A DNA stretch of 64,000 nucleotides from Embiotoca jacksoni (lineage: Eukaryota; Chordata; Actinopteri; Embiotocidae), in contig JAKOON010000086.1 in the NCBI GenBank assembly GCA_022577435.1, positions 255,001-319,000 on the forward strand, given 5' to 3'. The notes under the pieces were generated by a model, which had not been told where the DNA came from, ran no database searches, and saw nothing but the letters and a program-made list of their open reading frames with translations. Shown here in pieces: positions 1 through 17,952 of the stretch. How positions within the stretch are numbered: the stretch's first letter is position 1; every line of letters begins with the position of its first letter. Made by a program: the position numbers and the translations under genes.

Positions 1-5649
<5,649 letters not shown>

Positions 5650-5903
5650 GACGGCGTCGGTCGACGAGCAGCTCCGGTTCCTCCACAAAGACGAGAAGGA
5701 GGACGTTGTTTTGTTGGCTAACAGTGACGCTGCTAACACTAAACACAGGAAAAAAAGAACATCAGATGACTGTCAGCTTCCGGGAAGAGGCGGGCTCTAG
5801 AGAGTGTTTTCATAAGTAACCAATCAGCGTTTAGGTTTTCTTGTCAACAACCTTATGTCTCGCACTGATTGGACAGAATAGTTCCGCCTACGGAAGACAC
5901 GTG
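5650..5903 (-). promoter_or_regulatory. pi4k2a 5' UTR and promoter region
   Basis: This is the sequence upstream of the pi4k2a start codon. It contains an ETS-like CTTCCGGGAAG (5777-5787), CCAAT boxes in both orientations (5820-5824 and inverted 5868-5872) and an E-box CACGTG (5898-5903). No TATA box is evident, as is usual for a housekeeping promoter. Motif recognition only; the transcription start is not fixed by sequence. Confidence 0.5.
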
Positions 5904-6360
5904 AGAGCACAGATAACCCAATCAATGAAGTCAACAAAACAGTCTTTGATAAACCTTTATAGGGTTTTCATGATGACTTTATGAAGAAGATTGTGCAATT
6001 GAGGAATAATTGTTTTACTGTGAAAATGTGTTGATCTATAAATAATATGAAAGCCTATATTTCGCTTTAAACTATGTTACAGCCCGATATTAAGATTTCT
6101 CTTCAAATTATATTAAACCATTTAATTAAAAAGATTAAAACTAAGGATATAAAGTTGGAAACTAACACTGCAGTCTGGTGTTTCAGTGACTTTGAAACAA
6201 GATCAGGATCTAAAAGATCAACAATATGGAAACTATGAAAGTGATGGAGATCAACCTACAAGTGAGATACATGTTTGTAGATGAATAAATAAATAAATGC
6301 TGCAGTTTGAATATCTGATGTTCATATTATAGATATTCGATGTTCGACTGTTTTGTTTGA
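5904..6360. other. Intergenic AT-rich sequence, nothing recognised
   Basis: No ORF with coding character and no recognisable repeat; the decamer array begins at its right end. Confidence 0.6.
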
Positions 6361-9300
6361 CTATTGATTCACAATGATTCATATTGATTCATATCGATTC
6401 ATATTGATTCATATCGATTCATATTGATTCATATCGATTCATATTGATTCATATTGATTCATATTGATTCATATTGATTCATTTTGATTCATAGTGATTC
6501 ATATTGATTCATTTTGATTCATAATGATTCATATTGATTCATATTGATTCATATTGATTCATTTTGATTCATATTGATTCATATTGATTCATTTTGATTC
6601 ATATTGATTCATATTGATTCATTTTGATTCATATTGATTCATATTGATTCATTTTGATTCATAGTGATTCATATTGATTCATAATGATTCATATTGATTC
6701 ATTTTGATTCATATTGATTCATATTGATTCATTTTGATTCATATTGATTCATATTGATTCATTTTGATTCATATTGATTCATATTGATTCATTTTGATTC
6801 ATAGTGATTCATATTGATTCATAATGATTCATATTGATTCATATTGATTCATTTTGATTCATATTGATTCATATTGATTCATTTTGATTCATTTTGATTC
6901 ATATTGATTCATATTGATTCATTTTGATTCATATTGATTCATATTGATTCATTTTGATTCATAGTGATTCATATTGATTCATATTGATTCATAATGATTC
7001 ATATTGATTCATTTTGATTCATATTGATTCATATTGATTCATTTTGATTCATATTGATTCATATTGATTCATTTTGATTCATATTGATTCATATTGATTC
7101 ATTTTGATTCATAGTGATTCATATTGATTCATAATGATTCATATTGATTCATTTTGATTCATATTGATTCATATTGATTCATTTTGATTCATATTGATTC
7201 ATATTGATTCATTTTGATTCATATTGATTCATATTGATTCATTTTGATTCATAGTGATTCATATTGATTCATAATGATTCATATTGATTCATTTTGATTC
7301 ATATTGATTCATATTGATTCATATTGATTCATAGTGATTCATATTGATTCACAATGATTCATTTTGATTCATTTTGATTCATATTGATTCATATTGATTC
7401 ATTTTGATTCATAGTGATTCATATTGATTCATAATGATTCATATTGATTCATATCGATTCACAATGATTCATATGGACTCACAATGATTCATATTGATTC
7501 ATATGGATTCACAATGATTCATATTGATTCATTTTGATTCATATTGATTCATTTTGATTCATAGTGATTCATAGTGATTCATATTGATTCATAATGATTC
7601 ATATTGATTCATAATGATTCATATTGATTCATAATAATTCATATTGATTACTATTGATTCATAATGATTCATAATGATTATTAATGATTCATATTGATTC
7701 ATATTGATTCATAATGATTCATATTGATTCATATCCATTCACAATGATTCATATTGATTCATTTTGATTCATAGTGATTCATATTGATTCATAATGATTC
7801 ATATTGATTCATATCGATTCACAATGATTCATATGGATTCACAATGATTCATATTGATTCATTTTGATTCATATTGATTCATTTTGATTCATAGTGATTC
7901 ATAGTGATTCATATTGATTCATAATGATTCATATTGATTCATAATGATTCATATTGATTCATAATAATTCATATTGATTACTATTGATTCATATTGATTA
8001 CTATTGATTCATAATGATTCATAATGATTATTAATGATTCATATTGATTCATATTGATTCATAATGATTCATATTGATTCATATCCATTCACAATGATTC
8101 ATATTGATTCATTTTGATTCATAGTGATTCATATTGATTCATAATGATTCATATTGATTCATAATGATTCATATTGATTCATAATAATTCATATTGATTA
8201 CTATTGATTCATAATGATTCATAATGATTATTAATGATTCATATTGATTCATATTGATTCATAATGATTCATATTGATTCATATCCATTCACAATGATTC
8301 ATATTGATTCATTTTGATTCATAGTGATTCATATTGATTCATAATGATTCATATTGATTCATAATAATTCATATTGATTACTATTGATTCATAATGATTC
8401 ATATCGATTCATATTGGTTCATAATGATTCCTATTGATTAATAATGATTCATATCGATTAATATTGATTCATAATGATTAATATTGATTCATAGTGATTA
8501 TATTGATTCATATTGATTCATAATGATTCATATTGATTGATATTGATTCATAATGATTCATATGGATTCACAATGATTCATATTGATTCATATTGATTCA
8601 TAATGATTCATATTTATTCATATTGATTCATAATGATTCATATTGATTCATATGGATTCATAATGATTATATGGATTCATATTGATTCATATTGATTCAT
8701 AATGATTCATATTGATTCATAATGATTCATATTTATTCATATTGATTCATAATGATTCATATTGATTGATATTGATTCATAATGATTCATATTGATTCAT
8801 AATGATTATATGGATTCATATTGATTCATATTGATTCATAATGATTCATATTGATTCATATTGATTCATAATGATTCATATTGATTCATAATGATTCATA
8901 TTGATTCATATTGATTCATAATGATTCATATTGATTCATAATGATTCATATTGATTCATAATGATTCATATTGATTCATAATGATTCATATTGATTCATA
9001 TTGATTCATATTGATTCATAATGATTCATATTGATTCATATTTATTCATATTGATTCATAATGATTCATAATGATTCATATTGATTCATATTGATTCATA
9101 ATGATTCATATTGATTCATAATGATTCATAATGATTCATAGTGATTCATATTGATTCATAATGATTCATATTGATTCATATTGATTCATATTGATTCATA
9201 TTGATTCATAATGATTATATGGATTCATATTGATTCATATTGATTCATATTGATTCATAATGATTCATATTGATTCATAATGATTCATATTTATTCATAT

Positions 9301-9612
9301 TGATTCATAATGATTCATATTGATTCATAATGATTCATATTGATTCATAATGATTATATGGATTCATATTGATTCATATTGATTCATAATGATTCATATT
9401 GATTCATATTGATTCATAATGATTCATATTGATTCATAATGATTCATATTGATTCATATTGATTCATAATGATTCATATTGATTCATATTGATTCATATT
9501 GATTCATAATGATTCATAATGATTCATATTGATTCGTATTGATTCATAATGATTCATAATGATTCATAATGATTCATATTGATTCATATTGATTCATAAT
9601 GATTCATAATGA
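6361..9612. repeat. 3.25-kb decamer minisatellite (ATATTGATTC)n
   Basis: About 325 copies of a 10-bp unit, mostly ATATTGATTC with variants ATTTTGATTC, ATAATGATTC, ATAGTGATTC and ACAATGATTC. In the left part variants alternate regularly, giving 30-bp and longer higher-order units; around 7440-8400 blocks of more than 100 bp are themselves duplicated. Occasional units lose a base (such as ATAATGATTATATGG near 8660, 8810 and 9210), so register shifts. It lies in the head-to-head gap between pi4k2a and pgam1, about 450 bp upstream of the pgam1 start. Confidence 0.98.
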
Positions 9613-9639
9613 TGACTGTTCATTCTTTATATTTGGTCT

Positions 9640-10059
9640 TTCCTTTGATGCACCAGCAGGAAGCGCTGCCGGCTGTGTGCACGTGCCGCTGTGCGCATCC
9701 TCCTCCCTCCTCCCTCCGCCCTCCTCCTTCCTCCCCCTCCTCCCTCCGCCCTCCTCCTTCCTCCCCTTCCTCCCTCCTCTCTCCGCCGCTGCACGCAGCT
9801 CGCCCTTTGATTGGTCGAAAGCTGCAGGACGAGCGGAAGTGAAGTCGGATCGTGAGAGCTGTCAGGTTCATCCAGACGATCTTCAGCCAACCGTCCGAAC
9901 CTCAGACCCGCCATCCCTCCACACTACCAGCGGTACCGCTCCGGTTTCTCCGTGGCCGTCTTTTGGGTCAGAACCAGCCTGAGAGCGTTGCTGCCATCTT
10001 TTAGGAGTCACGTACCTCGAAGTTTCCGGAAATCCATCTCAGAGGACGTCGGTGTGAGG
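9640..10059 (+). promoter_or_regulatory. pgam1 promoter and 5' UTR
   Basis: GC-rich stretch between the decamer array and the pgam1 start. It has a polypyrimidine CCTCCTTCCTCC-type tract (about 9707-9785), an inverted CCAAT box (9810-9814) and CpGs. No TATA box is clear. Short ORFs here are shadows of the polypyrimidine tract. Confidence 0.5.
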
Positions 10060-11595
10060 ATGGCTGCATACAAGCTGGTGCTGATCCGCCATGGAGAGAG
10101 CTGCTGGAACCAGGAGAACCGCTTCTGCGGCTGGTTCGACGCGGACCTGAGTGAGACCGGGGAGCAGGAGGCAAAGAGAGGAGGCCAGGCACTGAAAGGT
10201 ACGGTACCGGATCATGTCCGCGGGCCTAATCGGGCTTTCTAGTTGACATTGGATTAAGCCGCTGAAGCCGGTGATTATGTCATTGAGCCGGACGGTGAAC
10301 TGGTCGTCGGCCCACTGCGACACCAGTCCGCAGCACCGGAACCACGGCGGGATGTTTGGACTGGCACCGTATAGAAATGCTGCAAACGGCTTCACACATC
10401 CAGTTAGTAAGAAAAGTACATCAATTCTGTTCAATGGGTTTTATTCTCACTGAAAGAGCTGAAAAAAGATGTATTTTTAATGATTATAGTTCAACATATT
10501 TTTTTTTTTTTTACTTTACTGAGTCAAAGTCAAATATTTAGTGTGAACTTTATAAAGTGATATGTCCAGATATATTACATTACATTTAGCTGATGCTTTT
10601 ATCCAAAGTGACTTACAACATACTGATGGTTCACCATCAGGAGCAATTTTTAGAGTTCAGTGTCTTGCTCAAGGACACTTGGGCATGTGGACAGGAGGAG
10701 CTGGGGACTGAGCCAGCAACCTTCTGATTAGTGTGCAACCCAGTCGACCGACTGAGCTACAGCCTCCCTCCCTGGGCCACAGGGAGACTGACGGACACAA
10801 AGACCATTCACACCTAAGGGCAATTTCTAGAACCACCAGTTAACCTGAGGTGCATGTTGGGAGGAAGCCGGAGCACCGAGAGAACCCACACAAGCACAGG
10901 GAGAACATGCAAACTCACACAGAAAGGCCCAGGACCGGATTCAAACCCGGAACCTTTTTGCTGTGAGGCGACAATGCTAACTACTGCACCGGTCTATATT
11001 CATATATATCCAGACATATTCATTCATATCCAGACATATCATATATATCATGTATATCCAGACATATTCATATATATCCAGACATATCATATATATCATG
11101 TATATCAAGACATATTCATATATATCCAGACATATCATATATATCATGTATATCCAGACATATTCATATATATCCAGACATATCATATATATCATGTATA
11201 TCAAGACATATTCATATATATCCAGACATATCATATATATATATATACATATCATATATCCAGGCATATGGTCTGTACTTGTATAGTTTTATCACCTTTT
11301 GGTCTCAAAGTGCTTTAACATGTTTTTCCATTCACCCATTCACACACTAATGAGACAGATCACCATGCAGGGTGCTGCCATCAGGAGCACATTCACACAC
11401 TGATGGGTCGCCATCGGGGGCAACTTAGGGTTCAGTGTCTTGCTCAAGGACGCTGAGGCATGTGGACAGGAGGAGCTGGGGATCGAACCACCAACCTTCC
11501 GATTAGTGTTCAAACCATTCTACCGTCTGAGCCACAGCCTCCCTTGGATATACATGGATATATGGATATACATATTCATATATATCCAGACATAT

Positions 11596-11632
<37 letters not shown>

Positions 11633-13176
11633 TATCCATATATATCCAGACACATTCATATATATCCAGACATATCCAGACATATTCATATATATCCAGA
11701 CATATCCATATATATCCAGACATATCCATATATATCCAGACATATTCATGTATATCCAGAGATATCATATATATCCAGACATATCCATATATATCCAGAC
11801 ATATCCATATATATAGACATATCCATATATATATCCAGACATATTCATATATATAGACATATCCATATATATATCCAGACATATCCATATATATCCAGAC
11901 ATATCCATATATATAGACATATCCATATATATATCCAGACATATCCATATATATAGACATATCCATATATATATCCAGACATATCCATATATATCCAGAC
12001 ATATTCATATATATATAGACATATCCATATATATCCAGACATATCATATATATATAGACATATCCTTATATATCCAGACATATCCATATATATCCAGGCA
12101 TATTCATATATATCCAGACATATCCATATATATCCAGACATATTCATATATATCCAGACATATCCATATATATCCAGACATATTCATGTATATCCAGAGA
12201 TATCATATATATCCAGACATATCCATATATATCCAGACATATTCATATATATCCAGACATATCCATATATATCCAGACATATCCATATATATAGACATAT
12301 CCATATATATAGACATATCCATATATATATCCAGACATATCCATATATATCCAGACATATTCATATATATATAGACATATCCATATATATCCAGACATAT
12401 CATATATATATAGACATATCCTTATATATCCAGACATATCCATATATATCCAGACATATTCATATATATCCAGACATATCCATATATATCCAGACATATC
12501 CATATATATCCAGACATATCATATATATATAGACATATCCATATATATCCAGACATATCATATATATATAGACATATCCTTATATATCCAGACATATCCA
12601 TATATATCCAGACATATTCCTATATATCCAGAGTTATCCATATATATATAGACATATCCATATATATCCAGACATATCCAGAAACATCCAGATATATCCA
12701 GAAATATCCATTTTACTGGGACCAGATGTTCTCCCATAAAAACAGTGAAAGCTCACAAACTAAGTCACTCATTCAGAATCAGCAGATTAATAAAAGCATC
12801 CATTTATATTCTGTTTGCAGATTTTAGGGTTTTACCTGAAATATTAGTCTTATTTGTGCTTTTAAGGACCAAATATTAATTTTTTTTTCCAAACTGTGCT
12901 TTGATATAAGCAAGAAGAAATGAGTTATGTGGAACATGTGTTCGATGCTTTAACTGGTACGAAGGCAGCATTGAAGAGACAAAATATGACACGACGCAAA
13001 TACATATTCTCCATGAATCTGTATCAAGATGGATTTTTACTTCATCATTGTTCATGTTTAACGGTCGGCTGCATATTAAACAGATCAAAGGAAGAAAAGA
13101 GCCCAAAGATGCATTTATATGTTTACGGTAGATTACTGTTGTTTGCTGAATTCTTCGGTTCACCATGCTGGACTGT

Positions 13177-13231
<55 letters not shown>

Positions 13232-14737
13232 TCACTCACTCACTCACTCACTCACTCACACACACTTCCCTCACTCACTCACACACACACGCGTGTGCTG
13301 GATGAGAGTTAGCGTTGCGTAATAACCTCCTCATCATTGTTTTGGTGAAACTAGATGATTTTCTCTGCCTCTCCTCAGATGCCGGCTATGAGTTTGATCT
13401 TTGCTACACGTCTGTCCTGAAGCGGGCCGTCCGTACGCTCTGGTTTGTTCTGGACAGCATCGACCAGATGTGGCTGCCCGTCCACCGGACCTGGCGCCTC
13501 AACGAGCGGCACTACGGCGGCCTGACCGGGCTGAACAAGGCAGAAACAGCAGCCAAACACGGAGACGCTCAGGTCAAGATCTGGAGGCGCTCCTTCGACA
13601 CCCCTCCCCCCCCCATGGACGAGGAGCATGACTTCTACCAGACGATAAGCAGGGTGACACATCGACTCTTTCTAACATTATTACATCACAGCTGAACTCA
13701 GACGAGGACACTGACCCCTTGCTGTTGTAGGACCGGCGCTACGCCGACCTGACGGAGGACCAGCTGCCCAGCTGTGAGAGCCTGAAGGACACAATCGCCA
13801 GAGCACTTCCCTTCTGGAACGAGGAGATTGTGCCGCAGATCAAGGACGGGAAGAGGGTGCTGATTGCTGCCCACGGCAACAGTCTCCGAGGCATTGTCAA
13901 GCATCTGGAGGGTAAGAGACGGGCTGGAGACGGACGAGATGCGACCCGGTGCCACAGGTGGTTTCTGCTGTTAGATATGTGAAAGTTTTCTTTTCTTCTT
14001 TATCATCTAAATATTACTCAGCAATAAATCGAGGAATCTAGTTAAACATTCTTATTGTCTGAGGCTATAAATGTTGAAGCACATCAGAGTCTTTTCCTTT
14101 CAGGGACTGAGAGTTTGTCTCTCTGTCCTGCAGACGTTACTGCAGCTTGTACTCATCAGTGAAACAGGATTCTACTGATTCTACAGAGGCGTCCATGTTG
14201 CTTCACGTGTTTACAACCGGTCTGCTTCTGTTTCTTCAGTCTAACCGTTAGTCCACACTCAGCTCAGGAATCTGATGCAATTTCATTAAAAAATTATAAT
14301 TAGCAGGGCAATTAAAGGCTGTAAAAGATGACACAACACTCAACATGAATTCAGTTCCTTTGTGCATTATTTCCCAGGATGCCAATCATTTCCTTTCATA
14401 TTTCACTTCTATCCAGAAAATATTTCTTTAGTTTCCTTTGTATTTCATGTGAAACCTGTAAAATGGACAAATTAAGCGTGCATTTCCATGTTGGTGGTGA
14501 ATGTAATGCAGCATGTTTTCATATCCAGCGAGCATCAGTCTGATGGATGTTTGTCTCTGTTTCCTAGGAATGTCAGAGGAAGCCATCATGGAGCTGAACC
14601 TGCCCACCGGCGTCCCCATCGTCTACGAGCTGGACAAAAACCTGAAGCCCGTTGGACCGATGCAGTTCCTGGGAGACGAGGAGACGGTGAGGAAGGCCAT
14701 GGAGGCCGTGGCTGCTCAGGGAAAAGCCAAGAAGTAG
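10060..14737 (+). CDS. pgam1: Phosphoglycerate mutase 1
   Basis: Cytosolic glycolytic enzyme interconverting 3- and 2-phosphoglycerate through a phosphohistidine. Four coding exons, 10060-10198, 13379-13653, 13731-13911 and 14568-14737, join in frame to exactly 254 residues, the family length. The active-site set falls at canonical numbers: RHGE with catalytic His11, Arg62, Glu89 and His186 in AAHGNSLRG. The C-terminus is AAQGKAKK. Intron 1 (3.2 kb) is filled with two SINEs, a LINE-like fragment, a 20-bp minisatellite and a CA/CACT microsatellite. The next gene, exosc1, follows on the same strand, the same neighbour pair as in human. Junctions all obey GT-AG, no damage is seen, and identity is certain. 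Confidence 0.98.
10574..10770 (-). mobile_element. tRNA-derived SINE in pgam1 intron 1
   Basis: Read on the minus strand it starts GAGGCTGTAGCTCAGTCGG, a tRNA-like head. The A box is at 10759-10748 and a degenerate B box (GGCTCAGTCCC) at 10714-10704. It ends in a tail with CTTTGGATAAAAGCATCAGC followed by ATGTAATGTAAT. The same tail type appears at 51820-51875. Family name not assigned. Confidence 0.8.
10775..10992. mobile_element. Dispersed fish repeat fragment (LINE-like)
   Basis: Contains the phrases CCATTCACACCTAAGGGCA, GGGAGGAAGCCGGAGCACC and GAGAACATGCAAACTC, shared with the copy at 43983-44335. I recognise this as a common teleost dispersed repeat, probably the 3' part of an L2-like LINE; the class is not certain. 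Confidence 0.6.
10993..11265. repeat. 20-bp minisatellite, first block (TATATCCAGACATATYCATA)
   Basis: Tandem copies of a unit built from TATATCCAGACATATC plus CATATA. The same array resumes at 11547 after a SINE. Open frames such as HIHIYPDIS in this array are shadows. Confidence 0.95.
11266..11546 (-). mobile_element. Second tRNA-derived SINE, lying inside the 20-bp minisatellite
   Basis: On the minus strand it begins GAGGCTGTGGCTCAGACGG. The A box is at 11534-11523 and a perfect B box GGTTCGATCCC at 11489-11479. Its 3' part (AAAGCACTTTGAGACCAAAA and CTATACAAGTACAGACCAT) is a common fish SINE tail, different from the 10574 copy. Minisatellite of the same motif flanks both ends. Confidence 0.8.
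11547..12712. repeat. 20-bp minisatellite, second block
   Basis: About 1.2 kb of TATATATCCAGACATATCCA units, with variants carrying an extra TATA step (TATATATAGACATATCC). It decays at the right end (12670-12712). It lies within pgam1 intron 1. Confidence 0.96.
13178..13262. repeat. Compound (CA)n(CACT)n microsatellite in pgam1 intron 1
   Basis: CA dinucleotides followed by CACT tetranucleotides, ending about 115 bp before exon 2 of pgam1. Confidence 0.95.
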
Positions 14738-16002
14738 AAGCTCTGTCCTCCCTCCGGGTTCAGAGACGAGACCAGTCGTGTGCTGGTCACTAAGAAAAGG
14801 TCATTTACGACTGGCGCACATACAGACACACAATGTGCACTTTATTTTATGAATGCCCAACTTTCACACGCACACACACACGCACGCACGCACACAGACA
14901 GTCTGTTCAGTTTGATTTTCTTTACTTTGTGACACGGAAACATGCATTTCATTAGTCGACTCTCAGCTGTAATAAGGTTCGATGGAGCAAACGTAGACAG
15001 CATGAATGAATCCATATTAACGATCCATGTCGGTGACCTCAGAGGGAACAGCTAACCGATGATGAAACACCGGCTGGTGTTTGAAGGGCAGCTGATTGTT
15101 CTGTATTTTGTTTGCTTTGTCATTATGTGAAAAAGAATAAATGTTGTGAGCTATAATGTGATGAAATCTTTTTATCAGCGTCCAGAACAACTCTTTTCTT
15201 CTCAATAATAATAGTAAATAAATATTATTTTTATATTTTAAAGATCACTGTAAAGAAACTATTGATTACAAATAGTGTAGGAATGTCATTGTTTACACCA
15301 GAGAACATTAAATGAAGAATGACTTGAGTGGCGATAAATCAATATCCTTTTATTCCTCAGTGATGCTAGAAAATGAAAGAGGATTTATGTCTTGGATATT
15401 CAACCATGCTCAAGGATGTAGTGAGAAGAACAAGAGAGATTTAATATAAATGTATTCCTACTTACACTTCAGGATGATAATGTCATTTATACACGGAATC
15501 ACATTCACACAAACTAGAGAATTATGAAAAGTGTCAAATCTTAAAATACATAATCTTTGAAAAAAAGAGACCAAATAAGAAAATAACAAAGAAATGTCAT
15601 GTCCTAGTGTACTAACATAAAAACTGTTGTTTTGTTAATAACTGGTATCAAGCTGGCAAATTCCATTATAATTGTCAAAATGTCTGACAGCCTGCTCCAA
15701 TCAAGGTATTTTTAATAAATGTACTAAAATAATTAATGGATTGAGTCGTAATGTTACATTTCAGGGAGGTAATTGCTTAAATAAACAGAATAAATTGTTC
15801 TGATTATTATGAGTAATAGTAATGACCTGTACATACATGTACAGTAAATTACGTAATGCTCTCATGGGCCACACTGCCTCAACCAACATGGCGGATTGAT
15901 CCAACCTTCATTTTCTTCCGCTCATGGCGATACCGGCCAATCAGAATCGACTCGAGCCCTTCGTCACAGCCAATCGGCTGACGAGCTGCTCTTCTCGAAA
16001 AC
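14738..16002. other. pgam1 3' UTR and pgam1-exosc1 intergenic region
   Basis: Starts with the pgam1 3' UTR; a canonical AATAAA at 15136-15141 is the likely poly(A) signal. The rest is AT-rich without recognisable genes. Just before exosc1 the sequence becomes GC-rich, with an inverted CCAAT-type GATTGATCC and two CCAATC motifs, consistent with a short promoter. Confidence 0.6.
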
Positions 16003-17819
16003 ATGTCGCCCATGAAGCTGTGTGTTCCAGGTGAGCCCCGCTAATCTTCCCTAACTCTTCCTCAGAAAGAAGTCCGAGCGAACCTCCCAGCGAACCTCCG
16101 AGCGAACCTCCCAGCGAACCTCCCAGCGAACCTCCGAGCGGCCGGAGGTTCCGCGGCTGGTCGCGCGGTGGAGAACCGCCTCGTTCCTCCAGGCTGCCGC
16201 GTGCAGCCGCTTCAGCTTCCAGCACGTTCAGCGTTTTAATTCCTGTATTTTATTCCGTGAACGTCTCCGTTCAGAGACGCCGTGTTGAGTTTGGGATGTC
16301 CCGGTGGGGGAGGACCACCGTGCCCCGGTGGTGGCAGGTCTACGGCAGGTCTCTGCTGCCTTGCCCATGGCCTCGGGCAGGACACCACATTCTTCTGCTC
16401 GTGTTGGACACACCTGTAGGAATCACTGGAGTTATGCGTTGACAGCAGTGGAAGAAGTCCTCCGATTCTTTATTTAATAAAACTAACGATACGGTTGGAA
16501 GTCCAGTAAAAGTCCTGCAAGTCTTCCAGTTAAAGTTCATCATTAGCAGCAAGTAGTTATTGAAGTATGAAAGTAGAAGTACTAGTTGTATTCCTACATG
16601 TGACGTCACTGGACTACTAGTACAGGACATCAGTGTAAACAGCATGTTGGAGCTACTTTAAACTACTTTATATCCAGTAAAAGAAGAATAATGTGATGAT
16701 TCCTGGCAGAGGAAGAAAGAACAAACTAAATTCTTTGTTTTTGGATCATTTGAACGTATTGAAACCTGGTGAGAAGTTTAAAGAGTAAAATCAACCGAGA
16801 CGTGAACAGATGAGCTGCTGCATCGTGGAAGACAACATGAATATCAGGTTTCATCTTTTCTGTTATGCTGCATATGATGATGTTTAAGTTGCTAGAAAAC
16901 ACAATAAATAATAAGTCCTTCTGAACGATCAGCATTTAACATCATGTTGATATTGATGTGAAAAGTCATGTCAGAGCTGTCGGGCAGATTTAGAAGATCT
17001 ATGAGCTCAGTTCTGTTTCTTTTATTTCTACCTGTTCTTCTGCAAGTCTGAACACTAAATCGGTCTAAAGTGAAGCTCGAGGTGTTTTTTCTCCAAAAGC
17101 ATGGTTTTATTGTGAAATGTGAACACTCAGTACTCCACTTCCTGTTTCTTCTACCTACCTGTCTCCTGTTGGTTCTCAGGTGACAAACTATGCAGTAGAG
17201 AAGACTGTATACCTGGAACAGGTGTGTACATGAGGCACGGATACATCTTCTCCTCACTGGCAGGCTACGTGCTCAGGAAGAACGAGGGAGAGGAGGTGAG
17301 GGTTGTGTTGGGGGGAGGTGTGGTGGTGTGGGGAGGGAAGGGGGGTGAGGTGGTGGGGAGAGGAGGTGAGGGTTGTGTTGGGGGGAGGTGTGGTGGTGTG
17401 GGGAGGGAAGGGGGGTGAGGGTCGTGTTCAGAGGGGGGTGTGGTGGTGGGGAGAGGAGGTGAGGGTTGTGTTGAGGGGAGGGAAGGGGGGAGGAGGTGAG
17501 GGTTGTGTTCAGAGGGGGGGTGTGGTGGTGGGGAGAGGAGGTGAGGGTTGTGTTGAGGGGAGGGAAGGGGGGAGGTGAGGGGTGTGGAGGGGGAAGTTGG
17601 GGGGGCATGGTGGTGTGGGGAGGGAAAGGGGGAGGTGAGGGGTGTGGTGGTGGGGAGAGGAGGTGAGGGTTGTGTTGAGGGGAGGTGGGGGGGTGTGGGG
17701 AGGGAAAGGGGGAGGTGAGGGGTGTGGTGGCGGGGAGGTGGTGGTGAATCAGATGAAAGTTATTGCGCAACGTTTGTGAACAAGACTGAACAGAAATATG
17801 TTTGTTGAGTAAAGGTAAA

Positions 17820-17856
<37 letters not shown>

Positions 17857-17896
17857 TGTGTGTGTGTGTGTCTGTGTGATGTGTGTGTGTGTGTGT

Positions 17897-17952
<56 letters not shown>

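Noticed and set aside
10748..10759. A functional tRNA gene
   Set aside because: A and B boxes belong to SINE heads (10.7 and 11.5 kb); no cloverleaf with a proper acceptor stem continues from them.
10977..12503. Tyr/Ile-rich ORFs (YIYPDIS, MSGYIWICLD)
   Set aside because: Translations of the 20-bp TATATCCAGACATATC array on both strands.
10993..12712. CRISPR-like regular array
   Set aside because: No unique spacers, unit is continuous, vertebrate context; it is a minisatellite. The same applies to the other arrays.
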